From Maea johnstoni (lineage: Eukaryota; Annelida; Polychaeta; Spionida; Magelonidae), in assembly GCA_963942565.1 (NCBI GenBank), contig OZ012691.1:7850271-7914270 (forward strand): a stretch of DNA of 64,000 bases. Direction: 5' to 3'. Each line of letters opens with the position of its first letter. Positions within the stretch are counted from its first letter, which is position 1. The notes under the pieces were generated by a model that saw only the letters and a program-made list of their open reading frames with translations, was not told the DNA's origin and ran no database searches. This document shows positions 23,596 to 35,954 of the stretch, in pieces. The position numbers and the translations under genes were made by a program.

Positions 23596-24052
23596 TAGGG
23601 ACGGGGACCGGAAACCGGTTCAAACCGGCCTGAGCATGGCGATTAACCAGTCAAAAACCGGACCTCTCTCTAAACGGTTCGGTTTTCTATGCATGCACAG
23701 GGTTCCTGGAGGCGTAATAAAACTGTCAGCACCTACCTCCTCGCTGGCCTCACAATGTCTGCCAAGCGCGACGATCAAACAGCCATTTCAAAATCTCTCA
23801 AGTCTGGTACCCTGCCCACTTTCACTATGCTCAGAAGCCTTCTGAGCGTAGAGAAAGTGCCCAGGGAGCTAGTATATAGGAACTTTCAAGAACTTTCCAG
23901 TTCAGGCAAGTTCAGCCACGCATTCCATTGCGTAGTTCCGTATCCAAGAAATGTCATAAATAAACCGTTTAGGAAACCGTGATAAAACCGAACCGTAAAG
24001 CAAAACTGAGAACCGAACCGAACCGTAGAATTCTCAACGATCCCCATCCCTA
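23596..24052. mobile_element. hAT-like element, 457 bp, absent from copy A
   Basis: Ends TAGGGACGGGGACCGG and CGATCCCCATCCCTA with an 8-bp TSD ATTCTGAG at 23588-23595 and 24053-24060. Interior has repeated AACCG and GAACCG motifs. A short open frame (MSAKRDDQTAISKSLKSG...) is present but resembles no transposase I can name. Confidence 0.9.
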
Positions 24053-24167
24053 ATTCTGAGAGATGATCAAATTCATTTCACAAAGATTGGTCATCTCTTC
24101 ATATATGCATGCACATATATAAAACAAACATCAAAGATTGTATTTCAAAGTATTGAAACTAGCTTAC

Positions 24168-24347
24168 CTTTGGTAATTTACCAAGATCTTGTAAGGTCAG
24201 GACTCGTTTGTATCCGGTGAGGAGTAGTGTGTTAATCCACCAGTAGGTGGCCTTGGACATGAAGTTGACGTAGCCATGAATAAAGCTGGTTTCGGCAAGT
24301 TCCACTTCAGGTGATAAGCCAGGCCGCACTTTGAAGAAAGCATATTT
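24168..24347 (-). CDS. ABCC8/9: SUR (ABCC8/9-like) exon, L0 linker (copy B)
   Basis: Sixty codons equal to 9453-9632 except ETSFIHG in place of ETNFIHG; other changes seen are silent. Acceptor ctctttcag and donor GTAAGC are intact. The pattern of nearly all silent change says both copies evolved under selection on the protein, as alleles of one exon would. Confidence 0.88.
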
Positions 24348-25325
24348 CTGAAAGAGATAAAGGAGCTACTTAGAAAAAGTTTGATACAAATCATGACACA
24401 TTGGAAAGAGATCCATTCTAAAGGCATTTTTTTCAAAACTAGGAATTTGAAATTTGGAATGTCGATTATTGTCACTTTTTCTGCCAAATTGAGGCTTATT
24501 TGTGACTAGCCAGTTGTAAGTGCTATAGAAAACCAGAGTACCTGGCGAAAACCACTGCCTGACCCCAAGTCACTGGCAACAGCAAACAGGGGATGAGCAG
24601 TAGTAGAAGGTACCAGCACTGGCTATTCACAACTGCAATATGGCAGAAAAAGTTACAAAAAACGAAATTCAAAATTTCCCTCTTTGCCTGGTTGGATCAC
24701 AAATAAAGCTCTTGGGTTCAACGACCTTGGATATACACAAACAACCATTGGTATGTCAACTCAGGATGAAATCTACACTTTTTCCTGCGGCTGTTTGATA
24801 GGCAATCACATTGCATTAACCCATTCATTCTTATCGCTTACATAATTAGCCTCCGCCCCACTATACCAAGGCTTGACATTAAGGCCTGCCCTACTACAGA
24901 GTAAAATTTTCAAAATGGCTGAAGGGCAGGTAAATATCAGAGTGTGCCTGCCCTATATACATGGCATGTAAGATTTCATCTTGTAACTTGAGAGATACTA
25001 TAACACAAGGAAAATCCAATATTTGTTCAACAGTACAGATAAGGCTATAGCAGGAAAACAGTTATTAGTGGTATAAGTATAGTACATTACAGAAAAGTCA
25101 CTTTCATGTTCATTATAAGACACCTTTTGCAGGGAAGGTCAAAATTTAAAGTAGAACCCTGTATACTCTGGTTAAAGATATCCAACCAAAGAAAGAAAAT
25201 ATTTGTGCGAGACATGTTCATTGTAATTTTAACTCAACTCTGCATGCTTACTGCCTTTTATGATTCTAAATGGCAAATATTTCAAGGAGAGATGTCTCAT
25301 GAGTTGTAATAACTTGAAGATTTTT

Positions 25326-26700
25326 TTTTCATAATATTTGAAGGAGAGATGTTGGTTGAATTGTGATCACTAAGAAACATGATTTCATTAGACATTTGAA
25401 GGTCAAATGCTGGATTAACTCAACCCTTATCCTGCTGTGAAACCTATAAGCACTGCTGCACACCACGACAATTGTTGTGGTTAGCAGGATAAGGGTTAAA
25501 TTCTCGTTCAAATTGAATATACATCCAAAAAATATTTTTGCTTAACTGATATAAAGAAAAAGTACCTGATCTTTTTGGGGCCACTATAGGCATGAAAGGG
25601 TTAAATATGTTTTGACAAATTGAAGATGATGTTCTAGCTACTTTTAAAGCATTGTTCAGGAGCCCTGAGTATTTCTTGTTTGGTGCAAGGGCACCTGCTC
25701 TTCTTTGTGAGTATCAGTTGAGTACCTTTTAAATAAGCATGCAGCATAGCCGGTGTTACGAGACAAAATGACCCCCAAGCTAAATGTCCCGGACACAATG
25801 CAGACTCTAGATACCTTTAGCCTATACAGGTATGTGGTATTAGTGATAGGAATCGGCTCGGATTTTCATGATCGATCATCGGTTGTGTAAAACCGATCGA
25901 TGATCGATCACATCCCAGCAACACTTATTAGCTATTTCCGCCACTAAGTAAGTAATATTTCGGACATTTTCTGGTACTGTTTTTGGCAAAAAACTTAGTC
26001 AGAATACGTCCAGGAAGATGTGTCAAAACACATCTTTTTGCTGTTTATTTCGAACATAATTGATGCCAAATTTTGGGATCAATTAATCGAAATTGAAACA
26101 CTTTCGATCCGATGATCGATTATAATCGATCATCGGATTATCACTATGTGGTATAGTATTAAAAAGTATTGCCTGAGGCTGTATATTTTGAAAATAATTC
26201 AAGAATAACACACAAATAACTTGAACATTTGATTTCATAGTATTAGAAGGAGAATTGCTGGTTGAATTGTGATCTCTAGGAAATATGATTTCATAAGATA
26301 TTTGAAGGTGATATGCTGGATTGACTCTTTTCGTTCAAATTGTATCCAAAAGATATTTTTGCTTAACTGATTTATGAAAAATGACCGATCATTTTTGGGC
26401 CACTAGAGGCATGAAAGGGTTAAATATGTTTTGACAAATTGAAGATGATGTTCTAGCTACTTTTAAAGCATTGTTCAGGAGCCCTGAGTATTTCTTGTTT
26501 GGTGCAAGGGCACCTGCTCTTCATTGTGAGTATCAGTTGAGTACCTTTTAAATAAACATGCAGCATAGCCGGTGTAATGAGACAAAATGACCCCCAAGCT
26601 AAATGTCCCAGACCAAATGCAGATGATACTCTAAACACCTTTAGCTTATTCAGGTATGTGGTTCCCATTAAAAAGTATTGCCTGGATCTGTGGTAATTTG
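25326..26700. repeat. Local tandem duplication inside copy B (unit about 0.8-0.9 kb)
   Basis: The stretch with 'ggcatgaaagggttaaatatg' through 'gagtatttcttgtttggtgcaaggg' appears at about 25588 and again at about 26408, while copy A has one version (about 10500-10700). The first unit carries the hAT insertion at 25841. Confidence 0.75.
25841..26146. mobile_element. hAT-like MITE, 306 bp
   Basis: Ends TAGTGATAGGAATCGG and CATCGGATTATCACTA, 8-bp TSD TGTGGTAT at 25833-25840 and 26147-26154. ATCGATCATCGG motifs are repeated inside. The neighbouring duplicate unit (about 26652) and copy A (about 10676) are empty. Confidence 0.92.
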
Positions 26701-27069
26701 AAAATAATTCATAAATAACAAATTGGTTCTAAAAATGTTTGAAGGAAAGTTGGATGTCGAGATTTAATAAGAGTTTCTCATTCAAAATCCTCTTTGAAAT
26801 ATGCTATTGTCAGAGAGGCATCATCAAATATTTCAGGATGCATTTGGGCAATAGAGGAATGAATATGTTAGAGCATTGTTCACAAGCAGTATGAATTGTA
26901 TGAATTGTATGAATTAGTCAGTTTTGGGTGGTACAGGTATGAATGAGTGAAATCATTATTTCTCAAACTGTTTGATTTTGTTAAGTCTGAAAAGATTGAT
27001 ATTGGTGCACATTGATCAAACAGGGTTCTAAGCCAGGGTAGAATAGTAGTGGTGTTGTGCAGCACAAAG

Positions 27070-27353
27070 TAGTGATAGGAATCGGCTCGGATTTTAATGA
27101 ACGATCATCGGTTGGGTACAACCGAGCGATGATTGATCATAATCGGTTGCACATGCTTTCATCCCAGCAGCACTTATTAGCTATTTCCGCTGCTAAGTAA
27201 GGAATATTTCGGACATTTTCTGGTACTTTTTTTGGCAAAAAATGTTTTTGTTTATTTCGATCATAATCGATGCCAAATTTTGGGATCGATTAATCGAAAT
27301 TGAAACCCTTTCGATCCGATGATCGATTATAATCGATCATCGGATTATCATTA
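27070..27353. mobile_element. hAT-like MITE, 284 bp, same family as 25841-26146
   Basis: Ends TAGTGATAGGAATCGG and CATCGGATTATCATTA, TSD GCACAAAG at 27062-27069 and 27354-27361. Not present at the matching position of copy A (about 13525). Confidence 0.9.
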
Positions 27354-28325
27354 GCACAAAGCACATCAAATAGGGTATTCTGGGGTAGTACAGGCTTAGA
27401 TGAATAAAAGAAAGGGCAGTGAGAGACCAATTACTATATGCATGCGCTAAAGTGAAGACCTGGCTATCCCAGGGGTCTTGAATCTGGGCTCAGTGAGATG
27501 TCACTAGGAGCCAAAGACCAATGAGGGCTCTCGTATCGTTTACAATTACAGATAAAGCTACGTGCCAATATGCGCAGAACATAACTTATGGGCTATTCAC
27601 CACAGCCTGGTTGTTTAGGTTGACCGGCTGGTTTCATATCCACTTGTTTTTATTCATCTAAGGCACAGGTATGAATGGGTTAAATCATTATTTCTCAAAG
27701 TGTTTGATCTTGTGTAGTAGGGAAAAAAGGTGCTTCATATTGATCAAAGAGGTTTCTAGGGACATTTGCAGTGCTGCTGTGTCACCGCACACAGCCGCAC
27801 CTGCCAGGAGGACCGATTAAAGTGATTAGTCAGGAAAAGGTGGGTGTGTTTCCTAGAAGCCTGTCTGCGGCCAGGGCAGCTCCATGGCCATGTGTGAGTG
27901 GGAGTGCTGAATTTTATTAGAGTACCATATGGGGTGTTTTGGGGTGGTACAGGTATGAATGAGTTAATTCATTTTTTCCAAAACTGTTTGATTCTGTTAC
28001 GCTTGAAAAGATTGATATTGCTGCAAATTGATCATTGAACAGGTTTCTAAGGATGTAATTAGCCAGGAAAATAATGGTGGGTAATAATAGTAATAATAGG
28101 AAAAGGAGGGGAGGTGGGTGTGTTTCACAAAACCACATCATCTCCCTGCCAGCCCTGCTCTATTGCTACGTTACGTGTGGGTGGGAGTGCCAACACAGAA
28201 GATTTGATAAACACCACACAGGACACACACACTGACACACCCACGCTCACACCTACACCATGTTGTCTATAGGTACCACAACAGTCACAGTCAATCTCCT
28301 CTTTCTTATCATTGGACGTGTGCAT

Positions 28326-28528
28326 TAAGCTAACCATTATGATGCTGGTGGCTAGTTTGGGCAATACTAAATGATGCAGAAAACCTGAAAAATGATTGAA
28401 ACCCTGGCACATGAAAGTACTCAGCGAGAGCTATCCAATTATAACCAACATGACCAGGTTTGGGTGGTTTTCAAATCGTTAGGTCCTTTTGCTTTGGACA
28501 AAAGTAGCCTTAGCATTGGATAGGTTAA
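28326..28528 (-). repeat. P1 MITE (diverged)
   Basis: Carries GCTGGTGGCTAGTTTGG, CAACATGACCAGGTT and TAGCCTTAGCATTGGATAGG. Confidence 0.6.
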
Positions 28529-28729
28529 CCTATTGCACCTGATGTGCACACATGGTCTGTAAACTTTGAACATTACTTATAATATTGAGTGATATTTGAA
28601 AGATATTTGAAAGGGATTGTTTTATCCATCACAAACAACAACTTTCAGTTAAATATTTCTAATATAGAAGGCTTGGGCTAGACTATGCCGCAATATGAAT
28701 GGCAGCCACAATTTATCTAACGTTAGGGA

Positions 28730-28934
28730 CCCTTCCAATGCAAGACTACTTTTGTCCATAGCACAAGGACACAAAGATTATTGAAAACCACCTAAACCCT
28801 GTCATATTGGTATTCATTGGAAAGCTCTCGCTGAGTACTCTCAGATGAGTACCCATGTGACAGGATTTCAGTGATTTTCAGTTTTTTGCATCATTTGTAT
28901 AAACAAACTTAGCCACTAGTAGCATAAAGAGTTA
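28730..28934 (+). repeat. P1 MITE
   Basis: CCCTTCCAATGCAAGACTAC to AGCATAAAGAGTTA; counterpart of the 14779 or 15190 copies, with one repeat unit fewer in this block. Confidence 0.65.
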
Positions 28935-28993
28935 GCCTATTGCATCTGGTGTGAACACATGGTGAGTAATTTCCACCTCAATATATTTCCCAT

Positions 28994-29325
28994 CAGGGAC
29001 TTAGCGAGGACCAGTCCTGCCTGTCTTTTGGATCTTTTGGACAGGCAGTTTCATGAAAACTTCCTTTTTGGACAGGCAAAAATTTCTATGAATATTTTCA
29101 ATTTTGACTTTTTGGGGGTAATAACCAAGTATTTTACTAACAAACCATCTTCTAGGACATAGCTGAAGTGTAAATTGCCCTATTTGACACAATAGACTTT
29201 AAGATGTAGTTAGTATAAGGAATTGAAGAAAATTAGTGTATCCATAGCTGGACAGGCATTCATTTTTTTTGAATTGCTGTTTTGGACCAGTAGGTATTTT
29301 GGAAATCCTGGCTATGACCATGTTT
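28994..29325 (+). mobile_element. TTAGCCAG MITE variant
   Basis: CAGGGACTTAGCGAGGACC to GAAATCCTGGCTATGACC; counterpart of 15972-16283. Confidence 0.65.
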
Positions 29326-29881
29326 CCCATGACATAAAGGATATTATTATGCTTTATTTCAGTAAGTAGTACATGTTTATGGTTGTAAACTGAGATTGTG
29401 GTCTTCCTTGAAAAATAGGATGCCCCAAAATTTTACAATTGCCAATTTTGGACATGTAGTTTCTAAATCCATGCTAAGACTCTGTCCATGTGTGATAGGG
29501 TTAAAACAGACAGAGAAATACAAAAGACTATGTTCCTAATCCCAGAAAAGTTAACATTCCCTCCTGAGTTGACACACCAGTATGGTGTAGTACCAGCAAT
29601 GATAGATAGATGGCACTACCTGGAATCCTCTATTCACCTGGTGGGGACTCTGGTCAACACCCCCCCCCCCCCCCCCTCCATGGCAACGTATGCCCTATGG
29701 AGGACTTTAATATTATATCCTTTCACTACTGTTTCTAGATAAGTGGCTACCTTGCCACCAATCTGAATGTGTTTGCCAACATGACTTGTGGTGGGTGGAT
29801 GGCAAACAATGACATCTGCTGTATAATATGTGTAAGACTCCCATCAGGGCAGAGCTAATGAAATTAGGATGCTGCCTGGCA

Positions 29882-30193
29882 TGGTCTTAGCCAGCAAGGC
29901 GTCTGGGTGCCTTTTTGGACACCCAAACCCTTAAAAAGAACCCCTCAGGACACCCAAATCTTTTTGTGTGGAATTTCTAAAAATCTCAATCTCAAGCTTA
30001 TAACTGAATTCTTTCATCTCCTTATAATTCCCATGACATTGATTAAGGATATCATGCCTAATTTTTATGAATTTATACATGTTTATGGTTGAAATATAAG
30101 TATATTGTGATACCCCTTATAAAATTGGATGCCCAAAAATTTTACAACTGCCAATTTTAGGCACCCAGTTTCTAAATCCTGGCTAAGACACTG
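29882..30193 (+). mobile_element. TTAGCCAG MITE
   Basis: GGTCTTAGCCAGCAAGGCG to AAATCCTGGCTAAGACAC; counterpart of 17169-17430. Confidence 0.75.
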
Positions 30194-30724
30194 CTGCCTA
30201 GGCAAGATTCAGTAATATAGCATCTCTAATGAATAGATGGCACTTTGTAGTTGGTACTGCTTAAATGGTCAATAGTAAAGCAAGCCTGCCCCCCACACAG
30301 GATTCAGTAATGGACAGAATTTGGAATTTTGTTTATTTCTGCCATATCAGAGTCAGACTAAGCCAGTTATTAATAGTGAATAGTGCATGAGAATAGAGTA
30401 TGGAAGGCCAGGATCTTAGCCAGCAGTTTAAAAATGGCTGTCCAAAACAGCATTCACAATATTTCTGCCCGTCCAGGTTTTAAGGAACTCAGCTTCTTTA
30501 AATCCTAATACCAACTACATTTCATAGCCTATTGTTTCAAAAAGGGTAAATCGCACTTCAGTCTTGTCTTTCTTTGGATTCAAAGATTGTTTGGTAAGAA
30601 AAGAGCTCTGGGCTCTTAGTCCAGAGAAGTGATTTTTTTATTCTTCATAGAAAGTTTTACCTGTCCGAAAGAGGAGCTTTTCAGGAAACATCCTGTCTAA
30701 AAGACAGGCTGAACAGGTTTAGGC

Positions 30725-30962
30725 TAAGGCCTAAAGAAAAGTTGTTTGTTTCCTGAAACCCTACCCAAACAAGTTTTTATTAAAAGAAATCCCTACCCTA
30801 AAGTTTTTTCCACACTCCCAACTCCCAATCAACGTAAAACATGCATAAAACACACATTTTTGACCTAAAAAATAATGCAAAAAAAATATTTTTTACCGAC
30901 CTTAACCTACCCTATTTTTTTCAGACCATTACAGGAAACAAAAATCTTTTTTTCTAGGCTTA
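30725..30962. mobile_element. AGGCCTA palindromic MITE
   Basis: TAAGGCCTAAAGAAAAGTTG to TTTTTCTAGGCTTAAG; counterpart of 17946-18180. Confidence 0.75.
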
Positions 30963-31168
30963 AGCCCCTACTGAGGGCAATACAAACTCTGATCTTACTC
31001 TCATGGTTTATATGAATAGATGGCAAGTAACAAAGTAAGAGTGGTCAATGGTGAATCTTTTACCTCACCTGGTGAGATAAATGTAAACTAACTTGACCAC
31101 CTTGACCACTTAGCGCCATGCAAGAGATAGACTTGAATGCAAACAAAATATATATCACTGCCCAAATT

Positions 31169-31399
31169 TTAACCCATTAATGCTCGCAGCGGCCAAATGC
31201 AGCCTGACAATTTTGATGTTATCTTTCAGGCTAAAGCACAACTGGGAAAATATTTGAAGGAGAAATGTTAATCAGAACATTACCAATAACTATCCATCAA
31301 ATATTTTGTGAAAATATACTGAATTTAAATGTTATTGCCAAATGTGTCATACATCCAGACGACAATTTCTAGCGGAGCTTTTAAGCATTAATGGGTTAA
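31169..31399. mobile_element. TTAA-flanked P2 MITE, 223 bp plus TSD, absent from copy A
   Basis: TTAA at 31169-31172 and 31396-31399 enclose CCCATTAATGCTCGCAG ... CATTAATGGG. Copy A reads aattTTAAgctac (about 18391) with one TTAA, so the insertion duplicated TTAA exactly. This is the piggyBac target pattern and defines the P2 family. Confidence 0.93.
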
Positions 31400-31550
31400 G
31401 CTACATTTCTATGTGATGCAAATTGGCGGAATGGTGAGCATAATATTTGACAAAAAAAAAGACAATAAGAATCCCCATTGTACCAGAAATAGGTAGAAAC
31501 ATGTCATAATCTAACAGCTCATGAATCATAATTATGGAATAGGGTAAGTA

Positions 31551-32050
31551 CCGTAATTTCGCGTGTATAAGACGCACCCGTATATAAGACGCACCCCTTG
31601 TCCAGGCCTTTAAAATGATGTATAGACCTTAGCGTTGTGTATAGTGCGCACCCCCTTTTCGGAATTATTGTAGGAAATCAACTCCTCACATGAATAACGT
31701 TAGAAAGCCAGTAAAACGCACATTGAGATGAGTGAAATGTGACATCGCCGTGACATCAATGCGTATCACCCTGTGTCGGTACTCACTACCCATTGTCTTA
31801 GGCATGTCACATGGATTGTAATCAGTTAATTCTAGCAAAGGGTGGTTCGGTAATTACAATTCATCAATGACGAGGCAAACATCGATGGGCATTGCCTTGG
31901 CCGCATTATAATTGTAATTGGCGATCTCTGAGTGGCCTGGTAACTCGATGTAAATCACCCTAGATTTCTAGCTTTGTGTATAAGACGCACCCCTGATTTG
32001 AGTGTATAAATTAGTGTAAAAAAGTGCGTCTTATACACGCGAAATTACGG
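31551..32050. mobile_element. TA-TSD element, exactly 500 bp, absent from copy A
   Basis: Ends CCGTAATTTCGCGTGTATAA and TTATACACGCGAAATTACGG, near-perfect inverted repeats continuing GACGCAC. TA at 31549-31550 and 32051-32052; copy A reads gtaagTAgtccc (about 18530). Tc1/mariner- or pogo-type ends. Confidence 0.95.
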
Positions 32051-32255
32051 TAGTCCCTTTATCAACCATTCACATGTTAAGTTGAACTTGGGCGTAACAC
32101 ATGTGGAAGTACTCAAATAACAAAGCAATATTTTGAGAACCGATTAACGGAAAGTAGAACTTTGTTCCCTTAGTAGGGGGCCAGGGCTGCTCACTCACAC
32201 ATGCTATCTGATAATATGTCAAGTTTTACAGTGCTAGCTAGAGTTGGCCTTTTGC

Positions 32256-32537
32256 TAGACTAGCTCCTAGTCTATGATTTCATTAGATTATGCTTTTCTC
32301 TGTTCTAATCTCTATCATTTGCTAATGCCTTGGTGTTAGTTCCTGTGGCTTGTGATAGATGGCACCATGGGTGGGCACACTGGTCAGTCAGAACAAGAAA
32401 TCCAAATGAACCCATGCTGCCCACCTGGTGAGTTAATATAGAACTAAATATGGGTAGATATCTTATAATGTTATATAAACATTAGGTAAGTTATTAAAGA
32501 CAAATAAATAAATTTCATGGCCTTAGGACTAGGCTAG
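32256..32537. mobile_element. 8-bp-TSD element, 282 bp, absent from copy A
   Basis: TSD CCTTTTGC at 32248-32255 and 32538-32545; copy A has one version (about 18733). Ends TAGACTAGCTCCTAG and CTAGGACTAGGCTAG... are short CTAG-rich inverted repeats as in some hAT elements. Confidence 0.8.
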
Positions 32538-33457
32538 CCTTTTGCATGCTTTAAAGTGTATGTCACATACTGGTGCTATGTACAATGCGACACACAGAAC
32601 CTTTGCGTTGCTTCATCAATACCTTTTCACAATGTACATACATGTATTTACAAATATAACTTAATTCATTCATGAATTTACTTTTAAGGTTGCCAGGCCA
32701 TGCATTCACCACAGGTGCAAAAAGTTTGAACCAGTGTCAAACTGTTTTCAAGTAGAAATTCTTTGGGCATGATGCCAAAGTTGACAGTTGATTTCACTAC
32801 AGAACCTGATGCTTGTCAATTAAGATATGATTATACTACTTGAGTACACACATAACCACATTCACAAATTCAAATGAAAAACTGGCTAACCAAATATTTT
32901 GGATCAAACAAACAGAATGCATGAATGAGCACACTTTCCTTGTATGAATTGCTAAAGGTTAAATTGACTGCGTATGGTCTAAACATGAACTATTTTTAGT
33001 TTATATGCATGTTTTTCATGTGTGAATTCCTAAAGACTAAAATTGACTGTTAATGCTCAAGACATGAACTGTATTCAGCTTAACTATCAACACTTCTTGA
33101 ATGAATTCCGTAAAAGTTATGCTCTAAACATGAACTATTTTCAGCTTATATCTGCATCCTTTTGGTGTGTGAATTCCCAAATGGTTAAATCTGCTGTGAA
33201 TGTTCTAACCATGAATATTTTCAGCTCTTTTTAAATGCTTTTATTTTGTGAATTGCTAAAGGGTTGAATCTGCTGTGTATGTTCTAAACATGAACTATTT
33301 TCAGCTTATTTTTAGCTTATTTAAAGACTTTTCTTTTGTGAATTCTTAAAGGTTAAACCAACTTTGAACTATTTTGTGTTTTTATCTGCAAACTTTTCCT
33401 CAGAGTTAAAAGTGACTGTGTAAGCTCTTAACAAACTGTTTTTCTATTTTCTATGTA

Positions 33458-33695
33458 CAGCGTGCAACATAACCACTGGCCCCGTTGCAAGTGATTGCGG
33501 CAAAAAACGGCAACGGGGCAAGCTGAACAAGACCCTGACTTGCCCCGCTCGGCAAGTAATATTTTGGGCAAAGTCCAATCTCACCTTTGTTTAATAGAGT
33601 AACGAGGCAAGTCGAAGTGCCGGCTGGGAAAGTCAACTTCAGGGCCAGCTTGCCCTGCTCAGAAAATAATGTTTTGCAACCTTTGTTGCACCCTG
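33458..33695. repeat. GTGCAAC-ended element (copy B)
   Basis: Counterpart of 19412-19656, same ends CAGCGTGCAACATAAC and GTTGCACCCTG. Confidence 0.5.
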
Positions 33696-33924
33696 ATGTA
33701 TAGTCACTAAAACTTTTTGTATGAACTCCTAAAGGGTTAAATTAGCTATGTACACTCTAAACATGGAGTATTTTCAGCTTATATAAACAGTGCAAACATC
33801 TATAGATCTGTGCTATTGGGTTCATGTAAACATGAGAAGTGGGATGTTATTGAAAGCCTATGTGAACTCATTTCTGCTGATCAGTTATGGGTTAGCAGAC
33901 AAGTTGACTTAGAACACCTCACTT

Positions 33925-34120
33925 TTAACCCATTAATGCTTAAGAGTTCCTCAGATATTGTCTTCTGGATCTATGACACTTTTGACAATGACTTTGAAAG
34001 GAGAGTTGTTGTTCTGATTAACATTTTTCCATCAAATATGTTCCTAACTATGCTTTCGCCACCAAGATCTCACCAAAATTGTCTAACTGCTTTTGGCCGC
34101 TGTGAGTATTGATGGGTTAA
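33925..34120 (-). repeat. TTAA-flanked P2 MITE (copy B)
   Basis: Counterpart of 19885-20081, bounded by TTAA on both sides. Confidence 0.7.
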
Positions 34121-35220
34121 CTTAACATATATGCATCTAACCACAATGACGCAGGCTGCAAATATCCTTCAAGGAGATTATTATGAACTGATTCCAAAAG
34201 ATTGATTGAATCCAAAGACTGACTGATTCCAAATTTATTGCGCATGGCTCAATGACACTTGTCAAGATATTCTAGCAAGAACAGACTAAAGCTTACCATA
34301 TCCTCTAGAAATTGTCAATGATAATATCTTGGAAATAACGAATTACGATTTTAGAAAATATTTTGACTGTTTTAATATTCAATTAAAGATTATGATTTAG
34401 ATACTTTAAAAAGTTAGAAATTCCCTCACCAAAATAATTGGATAACCTGATGCACATGCGTTTTGAAGGTCTGGGTGTCTAAATAAAGCCCAGACACCCT
34501 TCTGGCTAAGACCCCATTAGTATTAGCATGCCCAGGAAAGGTCGGCTGGACAATTTGTAATCCACTTCTAAGGCCCGAGAGACTTGCTCTTTCTGATACA
34601 CAACAGTCTGGGTCGTGATCCCATGTTTTCTTAAGATAGTGCTTGTCTGGTAGATGTTCATTTCATGCTTGACGAATTCCAAAATACACTCTTTGTGCTT
34701 TGTTTATTGAAGGGTTCAATTGTATAAGAGTTGATCTAACAGTATGATAGGATTTACGTGCCAGGCCAGGTCAAACCCTATACAATTGAGTCGGCTATGC
34801 TAGTCACGACTGATTGCAATGCTAGAGAGGCCAGGACAATTTTAGAAGCACTTTTCCATCTCCCCTTGGCAAATAAGATCACTTAACAGGCCTCAAAGCT
34901 AACTCAAAACGGCACTGGTCCCGTAGGACCAGTAACGCAGAGGATCTAGATACTGGTCCTGCAAAAGTTTTACTGGTCCTACAAATTTTTCTTTAACATA
35001 AAAAGAAAAAACATCGCATAAAATTCACAGACATTTATTTTTTATTTATTTTATCTTCATTTATTTCAAAAACATTTGGGATATTCTTATTAACTTGTTA
35101 ATAAGAATGCCCCAAAATATTTTGGTAAAGAATTGTCTAGCAACCAAGCTACTGGATTTAATGACAGCTGTTGGTAATTAATACCAATTAGTCAAGTACA
35201 CACATGTAAACACTGGGACT

Positions 35221-35317
35221 GGGTCAGCAGGGCGTCTGAGCGTCATTTTGGCACCCAAACCCTCAAAAACCACCCCTCAGGACACCCAAAAGGATGCCCT
35301 GCTGGCTAAGACTATGG
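35221..35317. repeat. Short TTAGCCAG MITE derivative
   Basis: GGTCAGCAGGGCGTCTGAGC ... CCCTGCTGGCTAAGAC, about 97 bp: two left ends facing each other with the middle lost. Confidence 0.6.
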
Positions 35318-35696
35318 TGGGTATCATATTCAGTTGGGTAAATAGGAAAATGCCATAATGAACACAGGAACAATATCTGTGTGTGTGAATGTGTGTGTGT
35401 GTGTGTTTGTACATAAATGTGTGAGCAATTGTTAGGTGTGAGCATTGTGGTTGTACATTTTTTCTACAATTAGAAATCTCTAGTAAGCTGCATCATTTCC
35501 AGATTTATAAATTGGATTTTTTTTATCCATGAATTGACAACTTAAGCAGAACTGCCTTTTTATATCTTTTATATTCAATTCAATTAAGGTTTGTTTTACA
35601 GACATTATCTGAGAAAAGAGGCATTTAGACTTGTAAGTATGCAATCTTAAGTTTAATGTATACATGAGAATGGTCTGACAAAGAAACCTTTAAATA

Positions 35697-35914
35697 GCCA
35701 TTCTAATGCTGAGGCTACTTTTGCCCAAAGCACAAGGGTGCAAAAATGTTTGAAAGCCATAGAAACCCTGTCATGTTGGTATTCATTCGATAGCTCTTGC
35801 TTCAAGCATTACTCTCGGATGAGTACCAATATGCCAGGGTTTCAGTCCCTTTCAGGTTTTTTGCATCATTTTGTATCAATTGGCCAATTTAGTCACCAGC
35901 AGCATAAGGGTTAA
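35697..35914 (+). repeat. P1 MITE
   Basis: CCATTCTAATGCTGAGGC to AGCAGCATAAGGGTTAA, ending 40 bp from the SUR exon at 35955. Confidence 0.7.
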
Positions 35915-35954
35915 AGCCTTCTCTGAATATGTGTGAATGGAAAAATGTACTTAC

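Larger units (their letters stand above)
21554..35123. repeat. Duplicated block, copy B (right contig, likely the other haplotype)
   Basis: Collinear with 5834-21083. Copy-B-only insertions: 23596-24052, 25841-26146, 27070-27353, 31169-31399, 31551-32050, 32256-32537, plus a local tandem duplication of about 0.8-0.9 kb around 25330-26700. The block starts at the first base after the gap. Confidence 0.85.

Noticed and set aside
23531-23982. Overlapping 97-104-codon plus-strand frames
   Set aside because: Mostly inside the hAT element at 23596-24052, with no recognisable domain or splice structure.
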